DNA of 64,000 nt from Acanthaster planci (GCF_001949145.1 NW_019091547.1:127945-191944); one strand, 5' to 3'; positions 1-13,688 are shown, counted from the stretch's first letter. Notes: generated by a model from the letters alone, not told the origin. Translations and numbers: made by a program.

Positions 1-265
1 GCGAAATCCAGGTACGGCGTTTGTCAATTCCATGGTCACCGTACCTGTAAGCAGAATACAGTGGTGTGAGCGTGAGAACTTCTACTTGACAGATTGGACG
101 AGTTTGATATATCTTCAAACTACGATTTGTCCTGAACGATTAAACGATCCCAAGCAAGAATCTGTAAGATTTTTCCCCATACAGTAATACAGACCGGATA
201 GTGTTAAGGTCACATTTGCCTCTTCATTGACACATCTGGGTCGTTCTATGAACTTGGGTTCCCAT

Positions 266-445
266 TCCTCTCATGTCCCTGTCACATCTGACACATGATT
301 TTTGTAAGTTTACAACACATTCTCCATTTAAAAGTGATTAAATTATGAAAACTACGCTACCTGCCAAACAAATGAAAATAGTTTGAAATCAATTTCAGTA
401 ATATTTTCATGTCAAATAACACAGCTAAGGGTCACAACAGTGACG
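266..445. repeat. Partial copy of the MITE family found at 61.2-61.9 kb
   Basis: Shares the runs CACATCTGAC, TTTTGTAAGTTTA, CTGCCAAACAAAT, TAGTTTGAAA and GTCAAATAACA, in the same order, with the right-end element. It lacks the internal 443-bp insertion present there, so it serves as an empty-site reference. Confidence 0.5.
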
Positions 446-797
446 CACGTCTGGATGCCGAATTTATGACCCATTTTGTGAAGTAAGCCTCACGCAGGCA
501 GTCGTTGCGTTCAAAAGACAAGTTTGTAGTTTTCAAGGCTGCACAAATACAATAATAAGACTGATGCGTAAAACAGGATTATACTATTTGGAAATGCGAC
601 TGTATTGACGTCTTGGTTTGCCTGAAGACTCCAGTGTCTTAAAAACAGAACTCCACAAAACGTATTGTGTTAGTCGGAGCAGTTCTTACGAGTATTACCT
701 TTCGACGAGGACTCAAGATATCGATTTATCGACGAGATCCGATGTTATTGTTTGAAACATTGCACTAGGCTTGCAAACGCTAAAATTAGTTACAGCA

Positions 798-1100
798 ATG
801 TTGAATCCGACACTTAAAATGAGTGCGGTTAATGACCACTTTTTGAAAGTGTTGAATCCAACATTTGCAATGTTTAATCCAACATTTTAATATCAGATTA
901 CAACTGTTAAAGAGTTAAATGAACAATTTAAGTGACAATTCAGCAGTTTTCCTTGATATTGTGAATTATCATTAAAACGCTGGATCAACAGTTTGAATGC
1001 CGACTTTGAAATTGAAATTGTTGGATTTCATATTTAAAAAGGAGGACTCAATACTTTCAAAAAGTGGCCAATGACCGCACTCTAGAGTGTTGAATTACAT
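798..1100. repeat. Foldback MITE, ~300 bp
   Basis: Inverted arms at 821-850 and 1053-1082 match at 27 of 30 positions (GAGTGCGGTTAATGACCACT against its partner). The similarity extends outwards to ATGTTGAATCC at 798 and its counterpart ending at 1100. There is no coding capacity, so it is a non-autonomous DNA transposon of unknown superfamily. Confidence 0.65.
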
Positions 1101-1888
1101 ATTGCTATCAAAGGTTAGTGGAGTCTGAATTTGCGGCTACGATGCCAGCCACGATGAATAACCAAAACGTGACGTCGTTTCGAACACAGCTTTGTAGCGG
1201 GCCAACAAAATCCAGGCTAAAACAAAGTACCGGTGTTTACACGCAATTACCGGTACAGCGTGCCGGCGTGTGATTTCAAATCACGTGCAAACGCTTATGT
1301 CTAGCATTGAAGAAAACTGTCCCTTCGTGAAAATGAAAAGCTTACTTGCAAAAAAAGTAAAAACTGTGTAAAACTGTCGCCATTACTAAACGGCCAGAGT
1401 GCGTATTCAGCATAGACGCCTTCCTGGATCCAATCTCCTGTTATCGGGATAGGTGCGGCTGGCCCCGTCTATTTTTGAACAGTGTCAGGGAAGAAAGAGC
1501 ATGTTCATTTTGAAAGCAATAACACTGATCGGCTGCCCAAGCGCTACCTGAGGACTCCGCCGACATGGTGTAATATACAGCTCTTTTGAGGATCGACCTG
1601 TCCACAGAAACAATTTGCAATATTTTGTATAAATTGAGAGCGGCAAGGCAAAACTGCCCGGCCTTTTTGGGGGTGCGTGGGTTGACTAGGATTATCATAC
1701 AGATGAAGCAGGCTGACAATCACACGCAGAAAAAAAATCCGATTTTTGGCTCCGTCTCTCAACTCCAACCCAGGATATGCAGGAATAAAGGGAATGGGAA
1801 TAAAATATGCTTGACTGGTCTTAACCCCAACTCCCTAGGGTGTAGGCCTATGTAAAATCATATTGAAATGGGAAGATTTTGGACTGTT

Positions 1889-1936
1889 AGGGCAATAATT
1901 TATAACGATTACAGGGCAATAATTTATAACGATTAC
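1889..1936. repeat. Perfect 2 x 24-bp tandem duplication
   Basis: The unit AGGGCAATAATTTATAACGA plus TTAC occurs twice in direct succession without mismatch. Confidence 0.85.
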
Positions 1937-2559
1937 GACCGGATCAGGAGACTGAACGCTGATTATGCCCGAGACGCAGCCCATTCTCCTCAGCCAGTCT
2001 TAATCATACCTTTCAGACCAGCCAAGCACATATTTAATCCCCTTTTTATATCTACTTTACAACCAAAAGCGCCCGTCATTAATCATCTGGGTCTGGAGTG
2101 AAATGCCGCAGGGGTGTTAAAAAGCTGCCTCGACAATTTTAAGTTCTGAAAAGGCGCGTTTTTGTGTACTTTATAAACGCAGTCAATGCAGGACTGTAAA
2201 TTTGACATTCATATTGACTGCAGGATAAAATCTTTCCTTTTCACGGCGCCCTTGTATAAAATACTCCCTATACGTAAGTCCCTGATTTCATTTTTTTCGT
2301 GCTATATGATATCGGAGAGAGGGCATAATGTGAGCCGCTCGCAACGGCACGGGCTGCAGGCAGCTGAGCGAAACCCGAGGATCACTGGTACCCGTTATAC
2401 AGCCAACGTGGAGAATTTCCACTTGACAGATTTGAAAGGTTTGACGTTTAAAAAAAACGATTTGACCTGAACTAGGGAAGTTCAAGAAAAATACTGATTT
2501 CCAAAATAAATTATCCCAAAACACTCAATTTAACGAGAACGCGTTGTGAAAACATCGAT

Positions 2560-3190
2560 TTCAATGACAATATATATCTCTGAAATGCAAAATTCAAAGA
2601 TAACGTATCTCGGAAACATGGAACTCAACAGTAATGTATGTCAGAAGCCGGAAATCAATGATAATGTCATCGATTTCCGACATACATTACCGCTGCAGCA
2701 GCTGAAATTCAAGTGATCTGCATATTGACATTTGCTCGCCCTTGTTATATGACCGTAATACGGAAGCTTAAAGTGACCACCTGCATATCCACGTTTCCAA
2801 GACACATTACCACGGAAAGACGGAATACCCTGATATTTTGGATATGCTTCCCAGATAGTATGATTGATATAACATCTTTGAAAGACGAGGAAAAAGTCTT
2901 TCCCATATATCATCACAAACAAGTTAGGCCTAAGGCAGCTGAAAGTTTATCAAATTAAGTGATTTGCACATTGAAACTGCTTGCCCTAGTACTTACATGA
3001 CCAAGACATATTGTGGAAAGACGTCTTTCAGACAAACCATTTTAGATAAAACTTAAAAGAAACAATTATAGGGGAAAGAGGTCTTTCCGAGATACATCAG
3101 GGTAAGACGTCTTTCTTACATTAAGTATCAGGGAAAGACGTCGACAAGATCTCCACATTCCGTCTTTCCAAGAAACTATATTGTGGAAAC
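2560..3190. repeat. Degenerate repeat with GGAAAGACGTCTTTCC-type palindromes
   Basis: Recurring words CGGAAAGACG, GACGTCTTTC, GGGAAAGACGTC and CCAAGACAYATTR alternate every 40-60 bp in both orientations. An inverted pair TGTATGTC...GGAAATC / GATTTCCGACATACA lies at 2635-2691. It looks like a decayed satellite or stacked short inverted repeats. Confidence 0.5.
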
Positions 3191-6100
3191 GTCAAAACTC
3201 GGATGGTCACGTTCAGCTTCCGTTGTGTCCGCAGTTTTGGAGATCGAGACCAAGTAGACTTCTTTTTTTGATCGCCGTGACACACTGTGCTCCAACACGA
3301 GAAGTCAAGCGATCGTTTCAACCCACAAGAATTTCCACTGAAACAAAACAAACAGTAGCCTCTACGTAACTTCAGATCTTGCATCAACGTTGCATTTTTC
3401 TTTATTTGAAGCTCATAATTTGTACACTTGTTCAAGGACAGCAATATTGTGACAATTTGAATTTGGCATTTCTGTCAGGATATCACCAAGATATAATTTG
3501 AAATTTCAATCAAAACGGCTCGGTGTACAACTACACAATAAACTGGTGAGAATTTCCAAGTTCCCCCCCCCCCAAAAAAACCCAGGATATTATTTCGGAC
3601 ACGTCAATTAAATTTACACAGTTCAGAAATCAGTGGAAGTACACTGTCGGAGGTTATAAGAAATACCATTCGAATTCCCTTTAGTTTTGGGGAGAATTAC
3701 AACCGTTCAATCCACAGACTTGAATTATAATAAATGCATTTTTTCGATAAAGAGGGGGAAAACAGAAGATACATATTGAACAAACTGATCTGAGCACATT
3801 CCGTCATGGTGCCTTGGTATCACCGGGACAAAAATGGTGTTCACCATAAGGAAGCTTGGTGAAAATGTCTGTCTTTTAAATGCCGTGCAATGAATCCGCC
3901 GACCAAAACTTACAATATGAACACAGGTATTATAAAAACCAAGACAATCTTAAAGCTATTATCCGGCAAATGAAACAAAGTATTGTTGCACCAGTTTACA
4001 GAATATCGGTTCAGTGTTTAAAGTAAACATACGACACGCCAAACAACCGGGTTAGGAGTTACGTTACTCCGTAAAAGATGACCGAAATGAGCATACACAT
4101 ACATGTACATATAAAGATTTAATCCCAACACTATAAAAAATTACGGCTAGGTATGAAAGTTGAAACCAGAGCACTATGAGACTTGTCAAAATGGATCAAA
4201 ATTTGTACAACTCCCAACAACCTTTAGTTGTCTGTTTTTAATACACCAAGACACGGTACGCCCCTTAGTAAAGTATCCAAGGTGTTACACCTCTAGCTAT
4301 CACAGCACCGAGCACAAAATTAGGAAAATATGGAGCTGTAGATGTCTACTGTGTCTATTCCTCCTGACATTTCGTGTTACTCCTAGGATTTGATGCTTTT
4401 CAATGGCAAAACCCAGACGAGTGAAAAATATTTTTAAACATTTAGTCGGGGATCAAAATAGACAACTTTACCACAAGGGACGAACCAAGAACCAATTCTT
4501 TTTTGCGGGGGGAGGGGTTAAATAATTTGGAAATTTCCGCATGTAACCCTTTATGGCCTTTCTGTAGGGTGAGACTGAATTTGAGGGCATTTACCACGGA
4601 TTAAAAGGGAAAGGGTATGAAACAAAAAAATCTCTTTCATTATTAAAACAACATACACACACACTTTTGGGAGGGGTTGGGTGGCCATGGCCCCTGCTGC
4701 CCCTTTGCTTTGCCAAAACACAAGCAGCAAGGTTGTGCTCTAGTCCACATCTGAGCAAACACGGACATGGTAGTGGAAAGAACAACCATGACAGGAAACT
4801 TCCTCGTGAAAGTGACCAAAAAGACTCTAGTACGTCCTCGCAAGTTAGCAGCGAATCAGAGCTTTGCACGAGGCATTCATTTCTGTTGTCAGAGAATTCA
4901 ACATAGAGTAACCTCATCCAAAATGTGCCCCGGCCCTCTCGTCAAGGTTTATGTGTCTGAGGAGGTATTTTGCAACTAAAAAAATACACCAGAAGACATC
5001 TGTGGAGTTTCTCATTCAGGTAGTATATGCAGTTCATGTCACCTCGCCTCAACTGTGAAACTCAAACTCAGCTACAAGAATACTACATGTATATAATACC
5101 TGTAACTATATTGGCACAGTGGTATTTGAAAAAAAGATTATTACCATTCACAATATGTTCAACACATGCTAGTCTTGGGCCCTGGCATGAATAGTACACA
5201 AAACAGTTCAATTTGACTTGAAAATAAAGTATTCGTTTAACGTGAAAAAAAGTTAACGCCAATGCTATATTCAAATACATCAGACATAAATAGTGACATT
5301 TGAACTCAAAGTGTTTTACAGCTTCAACAACCTAATGTTGAGAATGGCATCTATTCAAGTGACGCTAGTAGTAAACTAACAGTGGTTTGCTGGGTATCAA
5401 TTTTGCCTGCCACTCTCTGAATCGAGTCAAGAGAGGCCGCTCTTTACATTTGGAAGGACAGAATTTATATTGAGAACATTTAATAGCCTGCAGTCTACTG
5501 CAGTGCACAACATAACAGACAAATGCAGTTTTTCCCCATTCTAAAATTACCCTCGATAGGCTACCTAAGAGGGGAAAAGTGGGAAAATTGAAGAACAAAA
5601 GTAATAACATGTTGTTTTGTGGCTGCAACTATTTAAGAAAACGTAACAAAAAATTCACCGTTTTGAGTATAGAACTTTTTATTTTTTTTAATTTTTTTAT
5701 GATATAATCGACAGTTTCACACAATACCTCATACTCATTTTCACACACAAACCTCAAGCACACCCGCTTGTCACTCAGAAAAAAATTGCTCACTCACTCA
5801 CATGATAAATAAACTCAGCATATAAGTACTGAGATACTCTCACATTGCACCACTTAAAAGCCATACCTTCATACTTAATATAAACTAGTTAAACACCAAA
5901 AATTTGCATATTTTTCATTCTTTTAACCTATTTAACCACACACAAACACTCTGTATATCTCACACTGTATCTCTGACCCCCTCCCTCTCCCCGTCTGGCA
6001 CACACTACAGCCCTCTCACCACTGAGAGAATTATAAGGCAGCAGCGTTGATGTCGAGGCCTCTTAAGACCAGCAAAAGACCATCACAAGAGCAAAGGGCA

Positions 6101-7612
6101 AGTCACAAAGGTATTCAACTGAACTGCAACAAAAGCAGTCCCGTGTAACTGTTCACCATCGAACTCGTGACTGGCATTGTGACTGGTCTTACGATTGTCT
6201 TGACTCGGACTACAACACTGTAAGGCAGTAGGATATGGAAGCATGTAGAAAGAGACTGACTTGGTAATAAAAAAAAGATCTTGGCATTGTTTAATTCAAC
6301 AGCCACTGGCAAGAAGCGTATACACGTACTGCAAATGTAGGAAGACTATCCAAAAGTCTTCAACCACCTGAGTATCAGTCCCTTTTTGCTTTATAGTATA
6401 CATGTAAGCCGAAATGGCCAGCTCAATGAACGCACATGTTTATGTATATACTGCTTTCTGAAACGAGGCATCTGAAGAAAATACCGTACTACTTTCATCT
6501 ACGTGACAAGAGCATACATTTAATATTTTTTCGGTGCTACAAATGCAATCTCCGACAAAAGCCATACACCAACATGCATTCGTTTGTGGCATTTTTAGAA
6601 TTCAAAATGTGACCTACTCTGTGTGAAAGCACGGACCATTTACCCAAATTGAGCTGCAAGTCGCCAGTCCCTCGAATCTTGCGCCATGGGAACCAATAGG
6701 ACCCATCGACTTTTTTTCACCCACAATATGGCCATTTTCACATCAACAGGGCAGGAACTTCGTTCTTGAAAGGTCAAGGCAATTTCTCATTCGCAAAGGG
6801 CACTTGTATTACAAAATCAACTTGCCTATGAGGGCATTTCAATGGGTAACGAGGCAAAGATCAGGAACCTCGAGGCAACCGCCTCCGTGAAGTTCCTGCC
6901 CCGCACCAGGATGCCACAGTGAGTGACATATCAACACGAACAGCTAGGCTTGCCTTTTCTGATGCAAACTTTGGGGGAGTCACACATTTCCCAGTAAAAC
7001 AAACAGCACAAGCCAAAAGTCACTGCAACTCATGGAAGGGAGCCCTGCATGAAAATTCCAAGACTTCTCAAACATTTCATCCTTTTGATCCCTTTTCACA
7101 ACTTTTTTTATGAGATGGTTTTGTTCCCATGACAACCCTGCTTATAGGATGGATGTTAATCACACACTATAATAGCAGACTACAGTCAATATATTTCGAA
7201 GGTGAAACACTGCGAATCTATTGTTTTAAAGAGGAATTTCAGGAATACCCTCTCATGCACTGCATGTAAAACGTGGGTACCTTCAAAAGTCAGTTGGAAG
7301 TTAGGCCGTGTCCAGATAGGGCATTGTTGACTAGGGCTACGGATATTCACTGTAGTACGTCAATGGCAACAATTGAAGCCATAGCCACAGAATATGCAAT
7401 TCCATGTCTGGTATCCTGACGCATTTATATTTGAATTCCCCAGACATGTTCTTTGTTGGTATCAGCTAATTAGGGCGAAATCTCAAGTCAGCAATTTCCA
7501 GCTCGTGTAGTTTTGCTATTGTCAACAAATTATCTGACCGTGAATGGAATTCGATAAATTGAAGTACCATTTTGGCTTTAAGCAATGGCATAAAAATGAA
7601 ACAAAAGACCCC
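3191..7612. other. Intergenic stretch without recognised gene
   Basis: AT-rich DNA with homopolymer runs (C-run and A-run near 3565-3582), a CA/TC-biased stretch at 5690-6010, and only short overlapping frames. Apart from the weak Ser-rich frame near 4.7-4.9 kb, I see no gene or clear mobile element. Confidence 0.5.
4667..4906 (+). other. Ser-rich open frame, unassigned
   Basis: A plus-strand frame ends SESELCTRHSFLLSENST then TAG. It includes KHGHGSGKNNHDRKLPRESD and is hydrophilic and protein-like in its second half, but has no clear splice sites or family. It may be a 3'-terminal exon of a gene entering from the left, or chance. Confidence 0.15.
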
Positions 7613-7867
7613 TCATACAGAAATCTTTGCAGATTCCGAGTCCATTTTTTTCTTCCATGTTTTGTTGAATGAAGTCAAAAATATTCCGCGACTGTCTGCA
7701 TCTTGAAACGGTGCATAATGTTGGCAATAGTAACGACAACGCACATTGATCACATCAAAGCCAAACTGACTGTAGCAACCAATAGCTGCCAGATCCCACA
7801 AAGAATTTGTCATGTACAGGTGCAGTAGTCTGCAATATTTCTGCATTTGAGCCTCGTCATTTTTACA
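7613..7867 (-). other. Exon-like open frame, unassigned
   Basis: An 84-codon minus-strand frame ends in TGA at 7613. It reads LWDLAAIGCYSQFGFDVINV and then RCRYYCQHYAPFQDADSRG. The composition is protein-like, but frames of this length arise often by chance here and no good acceptor is visible. It could be a terminal exon of the gene starting at 13833. Confidence 0.2.
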
Positions 7868-8489
7868 CAACAGTCACACACAAAACACATGTGCAAAATA
7901 TCATGCTGATCCATGGGCTCTCACAACACGCATTGACCCGGCACAATGCGGAAAACAACCACTAAGCTACAATAGTTGGTCTTTTCAGCCATTTTAACTA
8001 CAAAGTGGACACACTTCTTCAGCACAATCTGTCACTGCTTATGCTACAAATAAGAGGTGAAAAGGGTTTGTGAGATGGCGGCCATATTGCAAAAAGCAAC
8101 AAAAACAATAAAAATGACTTATAAATCTCAATTCATTTGTCAACTGATTAACATTTAGTAGGGACAAGCAATGTCTGGTTTGATTTGTTACAGTAAAGTC
8201 CTCACACCTTTAAGTAAATTTTCTTGCCATCAACTCTTGTCATCAAAATGCATACTGGATGAACGCAAGGCAAAAACGCGCAGACATACGATTAAATTGC
8301 TTTCAGAATGATTTTCCAGCAGAAGCATTGTGAAGTCCAGCAAATTTGAGAGAAAATACTAAATTTTCCCTCATTTAAAAAACCCCTCCTCAAATGAGCA
8401 TCTCAAAAGTCTTTTTGAACGGCTCAACACGAGGTGAAAATCATTGTTTTCCATTCTTTCTTCTCAGAACGACACCTTCGTTCTCTGCA

Positions 8490-8640
8490 CATTCTCTGTC
8501 ACGCTATGTGGCACCGCCTGTCACACAGGAAGATATCTGGACCTTTCCAAGATGCATCACACATTTCATCAATGCAGTACTGCATTCTCGATGTCGGGCC
8601 CCACATTTCTTCACACTGAGTGCATTTTACCAGCTCGAAA
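8490..8640 (-). other. Exon-like frame with zinc-finger-like cysteine spacing
   Basis: A minus-strand frame reads KCTQCEEMWGPTSRMQYCID, then EMCDASW and LCDRRCH. This gives C-x2-C, C-x4-C and C-x3-CH spacings reminiscent of B-box/treble-clef fingers, ended by a stop. No convincing splice borders are seen. It is at most a candidate internal exon of the gene starting at 13833. Confidence 0.2.
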
Positions 8641-9849
8641 AGCATGACCACTGTTCCCAATCAATGATTTGAGTAACTGTAATGGTACTTTCAAGCAAAA
8701 AAAAAATTGGACACACGAGGTCATGTTCAAAAGAGGTGAGGGTGTGACCTTGGTGCCATGGCAGTGACCCTTGAACCCTGACACTATGATACCAGAACGG
8801 GCAACATTTCAAGAAATGCTAGTAAAGGCTGTCACTTTTGAGATAGAAAATGAAAAGCTGAAAGGACTTACGATATTTGTCAAAAAAATCCCAGTCAAAT
8901 TAATATAAACTCTCACTGTCAACAAAAGAGTACCCATTGCACTCGCACGAAATGATCTGAGATCAAGAAATTCAAATAAACTTAACAAACAAATCAACAA
9001 ACATACAAACAAAACTCGCACCTCTTCTCATAAAGCCCAACTCATCACAGTCATCTCACTCACTCACCCCTTGTACACATCTCTACTCGACACATATCGC
9101 ACGATTGACTGTCCGGCGATGCGCGTTCCCCTGCACAGCCAGGACCGATGTGGTGTGAAATTACGATGTTCCGGGTTGCATCTGAGCCTGGCTGTCACTA
9201 GGAAATGGAGTACACAGCGTCTAGTGGCCCAAGCTACGAAGAGAATTAATTAAACCAAATAAATCAATCAAACTTTTACCTTAAGAGCTGTGCTCTTCAA
9301 TGACGTATATTTTTAACACTATACACTCACTGCTGTCTGCAGACTTGTGACAAAATTGAGCCTGTTACTTTTCATACCTATTTCACATTTCACTCACAAT
9401 TAATTCCGTTTAATTTGCATGTTTAAGAGACAATGTCAGACTACATTACCGACAACAGCAAAAAATGAAAGTGAACAGACACTGGGCCGTGAGGTTTGCA
9501 TCCCTTTAGTCTAGGGTGGGGGTGAAAAGTTGGTCCTGATACTCTCCTGACTGTTGCACATAGGAGAAGCACTACATCAAAGTGTGTACTGACATGAACT
9601 GTATGTTATTCAAAAATAAATTAAGTTTTGACATGAAGTGTATGTTGATAGGAAAGGACACTTTTCGATGATTAATTATTACCCAGACTGCATTTTTATT
9701 ATCTGGAATGTCACTCCAAGAAGTAATCTTTAATCATTTGAGTGACAAAAAAACAACAAAACAAAGAAATAAATATAAGAAATTGAGAACTATATATACA
9801 TGTACAGTGAAGTACAGTTGATGTACTGAAAAATACACGCACACTATCA

Positions 9850-9932
9850 GGGTTTCTACTTTTCGGGACTTAAAGGTTTCTCTACAGGGACATAAAGATT
9901 TCTATACAGGGACTTAAAGGTTTCTATACATG
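9850..9932. repeat. Short tandem repeat, ~22-25 bp x 3.5
   Basis: GGTTTCTATACAGGGACTTAAA and close variants follow one another, with one longer unit at the left. Unit variation is 1-3 bases. Confidence 0.6.
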
Positions 9933-10859
9933 TTTTCTATTTCAATGAAGGTATTCTTTCAAACAAATAAAAAAGCTTTTTGTTGCATATAAGCTTATAG
10001 CGATATCCTTACTTCAATTATGTGAAGTACATCGTCCAAAACATACAGTATTAATGAAAAGTGCTATCAAAATACAATGTATATTATTTCATGTATTATG
10101 ATTACGTTCAGCAAGATAAAACAATTGCCAAACCTCAGGATGCATTTGTTTTAGGCACATCTATTTCTTACTGTGTTATATGCTAGTACAGCCTCACTCA
10201 AATCCTGATTTTGCTAGGCACGGATGCAGAGCACTAAGTCCTCTGGAATTGCAAAGTACACGTACGTGCACATTACAATGGAAGAGAAAATTCCCTGGGA
10301 GTAGTTCTCTTATCATGCAGCTCTGACTTTATAGTAGCAGGAATCTTACCACATAAAATGCTCGTTGTTACGCGAATTCCAAAATTATTTCTCACGGTGT
10401 ATCACCATTTCCTTATTGAATTCTTTTACCAGCTTAATTTGTTACTACTGACAGGTTGATATACCAGTGCATGAACAACATAAATTTTCAGATGATTTCA
10501 TAAATTATACCAGACAGTCAGTCATCTGTTGGGATTAACTTTCAAGTAGTTTCTGAGCTGATATGTGTCAAATTACAAGACAAGAAAGAATCCAGCCATT
10601 CCATGCTGAACTGGATAACCATTTCCATTCACAGTTGGTATTCTATTGGTGGAACGACCTATCTGATGGACATTTTGTGCCCTGGGGCAATGTCTATTGA
10701 TGCATGTCTTTGTACACAATATTGTAACAGGCAGCGTTTTGATTTGGAGTCCACTGGCACAATTTGGTGCTACTAGAAATAATCCCTGATACCACTACTC
10801 CCAAACACAACGCAGCATACATACTTGGTCAAGAAAATACCTCAGTCTCTAAACTAGAT

Positions 10860-11166
10860 GCATGATCATGGGCAAATAAAAACTGATCTGATCTTCCGCA
10901 TCAAACACCTCATCGTCTTCATCATCTTCTTCAAAATGAATGTAGCCAGCTTTCTCGGGCACACTTTCAAAGATCTGTGCATAGAACCTTACTCTGCAGA
11001 CATGAACACATGCTGTTACTGCTGCAATTAACTCTTCTGGCAAGTCCCAGAACAATAGGCTAGCTCCATGACACTATCTGGAACCGCTGGAATGGTTATC
11101 CTTTCAATGAGAAGGTTATCGTTCTCCATCTTCCATCCAAGATGACAAGGTTGTCGAATCTCTGGA
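10860..11166 (-). pseudogene. Decayed cysteine-rich CxC (CTDLC-type) transposon-associated fragment
   Basis: One minus frame reads HLGWKMENDNLLIERITIPA then VPDSVMELAYCSGTCQ. A shifted frame continues NCSSNSMCSCLQSKVLCTDL and KCARES, interrupted by a stop. A third frame gives the acidic tail FEEDDEDDEVFDAED. The order GW..., then PxPxxVxEL..C, then CxCxxxxxxCTDL, then an acidic tail is one I know from multi-copy, mobile-element-associated proteins of marine invertebrates. The frameshifts and stop mark it as dead. The alternative, a live acidic C-terminal exon of the neighbouring gene, is less likely. Confidence 0.45.
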
Positions 11167-11962
11167 GTAACATGCAGGCTTTTCTTATCTCTTATTATCA
11201 TACCTTCTCAGCAGGCTTCTCTTATACCTTGAAATGAATAAGAATTTGTCACCATACATACGTGAACAGGTATTACACACTCTTCAACATATTCAAGAAA
11301 AGACAGGTCTGCAAATTATTTTCAAAAACATCTAAATCACAAAGCATACACTGACCAAAAAGATTTTTCATCTACAGTCATGTTTTTTCTTGCCAAGAAA
11401 TTTAATTAAACAAATAATGCTAAGAGTGGGTGACAGCACAACGGGTAGGTGCATGTAACAATACGTGTCGCCAATGACTGCACAGATACACACTAACTAC
11501 AGAACGTTGGGAGTAAATTTATTTTTATCCTCTCAGTCATTATTCTGTAATCAAAAGCCCATCCAGCAGGTATTTCACAACTGTGGGTAAGGAACATTAA
11601 GACGGCAACTTTTACAAGTTTCATCATTTGAATGAACATTACATACACTGCACGCACTTGATCATGTCCCCAAATTGTTATTAAAGCTCTTGATGCTGTG
11701 CCCTGCACAGCAGAGCACAAAGCGTATTGACAAAAATGTAATTATACAATCAGTGCTGTGAATTATCTTCTTGCCGAGCTTTTGGTAACTGGGTACATGC
11801 CTCAGGGCAAGCAGATTCAGTTGACTTGCTTCTTCTTTGATGTGAAACTGAAGTTTCAGTTCACTTTCTAAGCATGCTCTTTGATGGTGTTTGTTCAATA
11901 ATTAATCCCACTGAAACAACTTCCGATGAGTAAATGTACATGTACATCATCTACATACAAAC
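11167..11962. other. No feature seen
   Basis: Presumed intron or intergenic DNA after the second exon of the unrecognised gene. It holds only short chance frames. Confidence 0.4.
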
Positions 11963-12101
11963 CTGCCTGGTAGTTTGCTGTCATGAGGACAACTGGCGTT
12001 CCTTGTCAACGTCCTACTTGAGCACAAAGCACGTTTGTCCTTGACTGGTCTTTCTTTGGGCTCATCTGGGTCGTCTTTGTTGACAATATTGCCAGAGGAA
12101 G
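11963..12101 (-). CDS. Unrecognised gene, second exon
   Basis: The acceptor ACTTGCAG/CTTCCT supplies the two nucleotides needed after the first exon (G+CT, Ala). The 139-nt frame is then open to a donor CAG/GTTTGT in phase 2. It encodes SSGNIVNKDDPDEPKERPVK, then a piece with RALCSSRTLTRNASCPHDSK: hydrophilic, charged, with two Cys. Phase agreement with the exon at 13689-13833 supports a real two-exon join. The next exon is not certain. The segment at 10.86-11.0 kb would also fit in phase, but it looks like transposon-derived sequence. Confidence 0.4.
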
Positions 12102-13688
12102 CTGCAAGTACCAAAAAAAAAGTTTGATATAAACCTTTGAACGACAAATTTTGAACCGTTTTAATGTGTGTACAGCACAGATTACATGTCCATAATTCAT
12201 GTACTGAATGAGCGGGAATCAATACAATTTAAGTGAAAACAGAGCAGCCATGTCAATTTGAGAGATGTATCAGATAAGAAACAGACGGGGGGAGGGCTAT
12301 TTGCACAAATTGTTGACCAAGTACACTGTAGTTCTTGGGAGCCAAACAGTTTCTGTCTGGAGGTCCCTTTCAATGCACACAAGATAGTTTTTTTCAATGA
12401 CAGTGAAAAAGCCTTTTAATATTACTCCCTTTGAGCTGCATCATCTGTCATCCTGCGGTTGAGATTTAGAGAAAGCCAAAAATACATGTAACAGATTTAA
12501 GCAGTTCACAAAATAGAACCAATGCATCAAGGAAGACAGCCTGAATGCTTGGGAAAACATTTTTTTTTTTCAGTCACATAACTGCTGCTCAGAAATGCAT
12601 AACACTCTCCGCCAAACAAGTTTGCAAGAGTCCACCCCCCCAACAAAATCAGTCAACTGCAACCAGCATTGATCTTACTTTTGCCCACCCACACCACCAA
12701 TCAGATCAGTACAGATGTGCCCATTTCTATGCAGTAGTCTGGTAATTTTAATAAGAAATATGATGAATCAACCTACCCAAGAGAAAACTAACTATCAAGA
12801 AAGGATGTACAAAATTGTATTGAATAGATCCTGATTCGAATCAGATAATCTGACTCGACATGCTCGAGATCACAATTCACAATGTTCACGGGATTGCCAG
12901 GCATGACACTACATTCAAATGCATGTGAATTGGGCACTACGTATTCAGGAACCCTGTCCCTATAAGAGAAAGGAGAATTACGTTTCAATTTTTGGCCTAC
13001 CTAGGCAGAGGAAAGTGACTTCATGTTGAATAGATGCAGGGTTAATTTTGTGGAAAGAGGATCGGGCTTAGATAATATTCAAAATATCCAATACTCTGTT
13101 CAAGTTTCTACCATATCTCCCACAACCAGTTACAGCCTTGCATAATTCCTTAACCCCTGCCGTCCCAGAACATGTGGCTCTCATCATTTTAAGTATCGCC
13201 AAATATTTACTCACTTCAATGTCTACAAATACTCCTTGTTCTCCTTGTTCCCAAGAACAATTCCTTCTTGGAATAGCCTCCCTTGCATCAGTCACCTCTG
13301 CTCCATTCTTTCAGTTCAAAACTATCCTCAGTAAACACTAGATAATCATCAGTCCTCTTGAGCATCCTTGGGGTGATATCCCAATGTGGGGACTTTGCCA
13401 AGTACCAGCATAGAAGTAGATTGAGGGTAATTAGGCCTATGGGGTAAAAATGGACGGTGTTCATACAAAAGACTACGTTATACAAAGAGGAATAACTTCC
13501 AAACTGTTGGCTATCTGTCAGAAAGTATGATTTCCTTACAATTTACAATTCTAAATTCACAAAAAACAGGGTAAGGATAATAGAGAGAAAACATTGCCTT
13601 TGGTCATGTTGGTTGCCCTCTTTTGGGGAATGACATAGAGGGGTCCCAACATTCCCCTTTCAATTAATGAAAATGAATGGAGGCCTAC
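12102..13688. other. Putative intron 1 of the unrecognised gene
   Basis: About 1.6 kb between the two phase-matched exons. A minus-strand frame at 12788-12964 (VPEYVVPNSHAFECSVMPGN) follows an acceptor-like CTTATAG, but it does not fit the phase. Weak plus-strand frames at 13.14-13.34 kb may be old repeat sequence. Nothing else is recognised. Confidence 0.35.
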
